Shown: positions 37,636-40,315 of the stretch, in pieces
Position numbering within the stretch: position 1 is the stretch's first letter
Layout of the letters: every line of letters begins with the position of its first letter
Source of the DNA: a virus
Reading direction: 5' to 3' (one strand)
DNA: 40,315 bases
IMG/VR virus record: IMGVR_UViG_3300017971_000473
Span: 1 to 40,315 of that record
Notes under the pieces: generated by a model
Told to the model about the DNA's origin: nothing
Databases searched by the model: none
Seen by the model: only the letters and a program-made list of their open reading frames with translations
Position numbers and translations under genes: made by a program

Positions 37636-39273
37636 ATGGCAAAGCAATGGCGGCCCGGTGACCCCATAACGGCGGGTGACCTTTCCCGGATGGAACGCGG
37701 GGCGGGGCGACCGATCGAGCAACCCGGCGCGTCCATTTCGCGGGACGCGGTGGCGGCGCGGACACCGGCGAAAAGCGGACGCGTTCAAGTGGCCCGGGTC
37801 GTTGGCTATTCGTGCGACGGCGCTAATTCAAGCTATAGCCCGGGCGGCGCTTTGGTCGTGATTGAACGGGAGTTTTCCAATTGGGCGGTGAACGAATGGC
37901 AGGAATTGTCGATACCGTGGTACTACCGAAATAGCTACAACGCGCCCCGCGTTGTGGCCCCGCCAATCACCACGAGCCCCTCGTGGCGCGCCCTGGCAAC
38001 CCCCGACAACCTTCCCGTGTTCCCGGCCCGGTTTGTCCACGGATTGCACGCGGACGGCGTGTTGGGGCCAACACTTCCAACGGCCCCCGTCGGGACAACC
38101 TACACGGAGGGCGGATATTCTAACGTGGTCAACCTTGGCGCGTGGCCCGGGGAACACGTGTTGGTGTCCATGCCATCGCACACCATAACCGGCGAGGCCA
38201 GTTATACGCAACACGTCCCCGGGGCGGTCATTGTGGCGGCGGCGGCCAAGCGCAACCTATGGTTTGCGTCTAGCTTTACGGCCACGGCGTTGACGGTCCA
38301 CAAACCGTTTTCAGTCGTCGCCATGCCCGAGGAGAATTACTTTTCGGCGTCGGCTGACAAGCGGTATGGCGTCACCGGCGGTTGGGTTCCGAAATCAAGC
38401 GCGTACCCAATCCGACAACTGGCGGCCTATGGCGGTAGTGAGTCCACCGGCGTGGAAAGTCTGTTGGCCATGTGTCGGCCCCGTTTCTATCCCGAATGGG
38501 CACGCGTCAAAACGGGGTTGTCGCTAGCGTCCGGCCACGTGTGCGGCGTTGGTCCGTCTGACGGCGACGGGGGCCAGTTGTGGCGGGGGATCCCCGGGTT
38601 TGTCGTGGCCCCGTATGAATTCGACAACGCGGCGTCCGACTACATACCGACAATCACATATTACAACGAGGTATTGGCGGCCAACGACACCATAACGGTG
38701 GCGTCGGTCATGGAGGCCCCGCACGGAACGCGATACGTTGGCAAGGTGGGCGCGTTTACGCTTCCGGGCGGCGCGGCCACGCTAACGTGTGGGTTCTATT
38801 CTGGCGGTTACCAGTGGTACGACGGCGTTACATCGTTTGGCGGCGTCACGCTTCCGGCGTTCACGGTCGTTGCCAAGAATGAAACCGACAAGCAATTGGA
38901 CGCGGGCAACATCGTGGTGTTTGAGGAGGTGACCGAACAAGCGGACGTTGCGGCGGCCACGCGGCGGCGGTACGTTATCCGGGAAGCGGTCAACGCGGCG
39001 GTAAACACTGGCCCGGCGAATTATCCCACAATGCTAAAAACCACGTTGGCGGCCAACCTGTCAAGCGGAAGCGCGACGGCCACCGTGTCGTCGGCGGCCA
39101 CGGTCGTGGGACCGGAACACGCGGCCTATCTGGCCACACCGGGCGGCGGTCCGCAACCGCCGACAAGCGTCAATAACACGGGGCTGTCCGGTAGTAGCGG
39201 CGACAACGCGTTGATTATCGGGAGCCACGACGTTGGCGGCGCGGCCACGTGGTATTTAATACGGGTTTGGTAG
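37636..39273 (+). CDS. tail fibre/tip protein
   Basis: 545 aa, ATG at 37636 with AAGGTAACG. The start MAKQWRPGDPITAGDLSRME is the common opening of phage tail-tip or fibre proteins that attach through a short N-terminal module. The remainder is beta- and Gly/Ala-rich with many aromatics (WQELSIPWYYRNSYNAPRVV, TLTCGFYSGGYQWYDGVTSF), ending IGSHDVGGAATWYLIRVW, which resembles the C-terminal strand of fibre proteins. It is the last clear virion gene and the best candidate for host recognition together with the 19860 product. Confidence 0.68.
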   Translation: MAKQWRPGDPITAGDLSRMERGAGRPIEQPGASISRDAVAARTPAKSGRVQVARVVGYSCDGANSSYSPGGALVVIEREFSNWAVNEWQELSIPWYYRNSYNAPRVVAPPITTSPSWRALATPDNLPVFPARFVHGLHADGVLGPTLPTAPVGTTYTEGGYSNVVNLGAWPGEHVLVSMPSHTITGEASYTQHVPGAVIVAAAAKRNLWFASSFTATALTVHKPFSVVAMPEENYFSASADKRYGVTGGWVPKSSAYPIRQLAAYGGSESTGVESLLAMCRPRFYPEWARVKTGLSLASGHVCGVGPSDGDGGQLWRGIPGFVVAPYEFDNAASDYIPTITYYNEVLAANDTITVASVMEAPHGTRYVGKVGAFTLPGGAATLTCGFYSGGYQWYDGVTSFGGVTLPAFTVVAKNETDKQLDAGNIVVFEEVTEQADVAAATRRRYVIREAVNAAVNTGPANYPTMLKTTLAANLSSGSATATVSSAATVVGPEHAAYLATPGGGPQPPTSVNNTGLSGSSGDNALIIGSHDVGGAATWYLIRVW

Positions 39274-39279
39274 ACATAA

Positions 39280-39307
39280 CCGGGCAACGTGCCCGGACTA
39301 CGTTTTT
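39280..39307 (+). terminator. terminator after the virion genes
   Basis: Perfect 7-bp stem CCGGGCA (39280-39286) with TGCCCGG (39290-39296), 3-base loop, and five T at 39303-39307 after a six-base spacer. The gap before the T run makes it weaker than the other terminators. Confidence 0.6.
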
Positions 39308-39327
39308 CCTTATTGGAGGGTTGTGTA

Positions 39328-39882
39328 ATGAAGTTTCTCGAAATTTTGCGGTTGGTCATGACCAAGGGACAGGAAATCTTGGACCTATTCCGGGAAATCC
39401 CGTTCGACGAAATCACCGACATGCCCGAATGGCGTGACCTTGCCGACGTGCAACGGTGGTGTTTGGCGTTGTGCAAGGGCGCGGACGAGGTGGCGGACCT
39501 GACCGACACGGCGGTGGACGACGACATGGTGGCCCGTGTCCGCGCGTTCGTCGAGTCTGACATGTTCGGCTATGCCCATGTGTTGTTGGTCAACCTGTTG
39601 TTGAACAACGTACCACAAGGCCCGAAACCGGGGACACCGGAGGACACGTTCACCATTCAAATGTTGGACGCCATCAACGCGCCCAAGGCGGACGGCCACC
39701 ACCACGAGGACGAGGCGTTTCCCGTGTGGGTTATCCCGTTGATTATTGAGGGCGTCAAACTGTTGGTGTCGTGGATCCGTACGCGGGACGTCAATTACGG
39801 CGGAACGCCCCCGGCCCCCACGCAACCGAAACCGGCCACGCCCACGGTCGACGACGTGGCGGCGGAGGGGGGTGACGTTTGA
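39328..39882 (+). CDS. hypothetical protein with one membrane segment, lysis-region candidate
   Basis: 184 aa, ATG at 39328 with TTGGAGGG. Mostly helical and acidic (ILDLFREIPFDEITDMPEWR, CKGADEVADLTDTAVDDDMV), then a His-rich hinge (GHHHEDEA) and one membrane helix (FPVWVIPLIIEGVKLLVSWI, about residues 130-150), with a Pro/Thr-rich tail. The stop overlaps the TTG start of the secreted protein gene. Unknown family. The location after the tail genes and the membrane anchor suit a lysis or envelope role. Confidence 0.62.
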   Translation: MKFLEILRLVMTKGQEILDLFREIPFDEITDMPEWRDLADVQRWCLALCKGADEVADLTDTAVDDDMVARVRAFVESDMFGYAHVLLVNLLLNNVPQGPKPGTPEDTFTIQMLDAINAPKADGHHHEDEAFPVWVIPLIIEGVKLLVSWIRTRDVNYGGTPPAPTQPKPATPTVDDVAAEGGDV

Positions 39883-40315
39883 CGCGGTACATTCTCGCTA
39901 TCATCGGGGCGGCGCTGTTGTGCGTCGTCCCCGCGTGGGCTGACGACGGCCCGCCCGTTCAAGTGGCCCCGGGTAGTCCGGTGGCGGTCATCAACGGCCC
40001 CACCCAAACGGACCCGGGCAACCTTTGCGTGTTCACGTCCGACGGAAGCGTGGGCGCTCAATTCAAGTGGGCTATCTTCCCACAAGAAAAGTGGGCTGGG
40101 CGCTACTTTATCGCGGAACAAGGGAGGACGGTCATTTTCGCAAGCAACACCCCGGGCACACTCACGTTGGTGCTGGCCACGTGCGTGGACAACGAGGTGG
40201 CGCTGGCGGTCCACGAAATGACCAACGGCGACGACCCCGGACCCGGACCGGGACCGGACCCCCCCCCCCCCCCCCCCCCCCCCCCCGGGCCGGAAAAAAA
40301 AGGGGGGGGGGAGGG
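39879..40315 (+). CDS. N-terminal half of secreted Ig/PKD-like protein, continues at base 1
   Basis: Starts at TTG 39879, overlapping the previous stop. A Sec signal peptide is clear: MTRYILAIIGAALLCVVPAWA with cleavage expected after AWA, before DDGPP. The mature part (VQVAPGSPVAVINGPTQTDP, VGAQFKWAIFPQEKWAGRYF, GRTVIFASNTPGTLTLVLAT) is a beta sandwich of the PKD/Ig type. A GPGPGPD and poly-Pro linker follows and the frame runs off the window into base 3 (see the 1-362 entry). The product would be exported to periplasm or envelope. Last bases of the window are low-complexity and untrustworthy. Confidence 0.75.
   Translation, partial: MTRYILAIIGAALLCVVPAWADDGPPVQVAPGSPVAVINGPTQTDPGNLCVFTSDGSVGAQFKWAIFPQEKWAGRYFIAEQGRTVIFASNTPGTLTLVLATCVDNEVALAVHEMTNGDDPGPGPGPDPPPPPPPPPGPEKKGGGE
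40260..40315 (+). repeat. low-complexity right edge, degenerate copy of the left edge
   Basis: 27 C, GGGCCGG, 8 A, 10 G, AGGG. Aligned to bases 1-45 (CCCCCGCCACCACCGGGGCC, then a run of 7 A, then TAGTGGTGATCGAGG) it keeps the same order of blocks and nearly the same lengths but with mixed bases replaced by homopolymers, as poor end-of-contig calls would give. Confidence 0.7.

Noticed and set aside
9711-39261. GTATTTAATAC word near 9711 and again at 39251
   Set aside because: Only two copies, one inside coding sequence of the fibre gene; no flanking similarity, so no attachment site is supported.
1604-39778. Apparently many GGATCC sites
   Set aside because: About 15 by eye, close to what base composition predicts; no enrichment or avoidance can be claimed.
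1-40315. tRNA genes, CRISPR arrays or insertion sequences
   Set aside because: No cloverleaf with a TTCRA arm, no regularly spaced repeats and no transposase frame with terminal inverted repeats were seen; intergenic space is too small for most of these.

Overview
The window reads as an essentially complete genome of a tailed double-stranded DNA phage (class Caudoviricetes) of about 40.3 kb. It is GC-rich (about 65% by eye) and densely packed, and most neighbouring genes overlap by ATGA or abut. The two window ends meet inside one gene: the reading frame that runs off the right end in a proline linker (39879-40315) re-enters at base 3 and stops at 362. The window is therefore probably a circular contig cut in a low-complexity linker, with poor base calls at the right edge. 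The host is unknown. A secreted Ig/PKD-like protein with a Gly-Pro/poly-Pro linker, a cysteine-less thioredoxin-like tail and a papain-like protease are features I associate with Planctomycetes and their phages, but this is a weak inference. No integrase, transposase, DNA polymerase, DnaB helicase, tRNA or CRISPR array was seen.

Layout: (1) 39328-1858, plus strand: putative lysis/envelope cassette (membrane-anchored protein, secreted two-domain protein split by the window ends, papain-like peptidase, two small membrane proteins), closed by a strong terminator. (2) 1942-5535, minus strand: eight small early-type genes of unknown function. (3) 5536-5778: divergent control region with four palindromic operator-like sites, three of them lying inside the spacers of predicted promoters. 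(4) 5779-18547, plus strand: DNA metabolism, with YqaJ exonuclease and RecT, a replication initiator carrying a candidate origin in its gene, a helicase-loader-like protein, RusA resolvase, an XRE regulator, an SbcC/Rad50-like ATPase, an MmcB-like nuclease, a D12 adenine methylase, DUF1937-like proteins, an ASCH protein and many small unknowns. (5) 18548-19053: non-coding, with terminator and likely late promoter. (6) 19054-39273, plus strand: virion genes. These include a beta-helix-like protein, a run of very small membrane proteins, a Mu gp36-like protein, terminase small and large subunits, portal, a MuF head protein fused to an HExxH metallopeptidase-like domain, Mu I-like protease/scaffold, decoration and major capsid proteins, tail completion proteins, tail tube, tail chaperones joined by a -1 frameshift, a short (575 aa) tape measure and distal tail proteins. 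No sheath or contractile baseplate gene was recognised, so a short-tailed siphovirus with a Mu-like head module is the best guess.

The most striking whole-genome signal is a physical-strand bias. The plus strand is full of GCGGC/CGGC but has almost no GCCG (roughly 20-25 by eye) and no GCCGC that I could find. The bias persists through the minus-strand genes, so codon choice flips with gene orientation. This recalls phages whose restriction sites all point one way.
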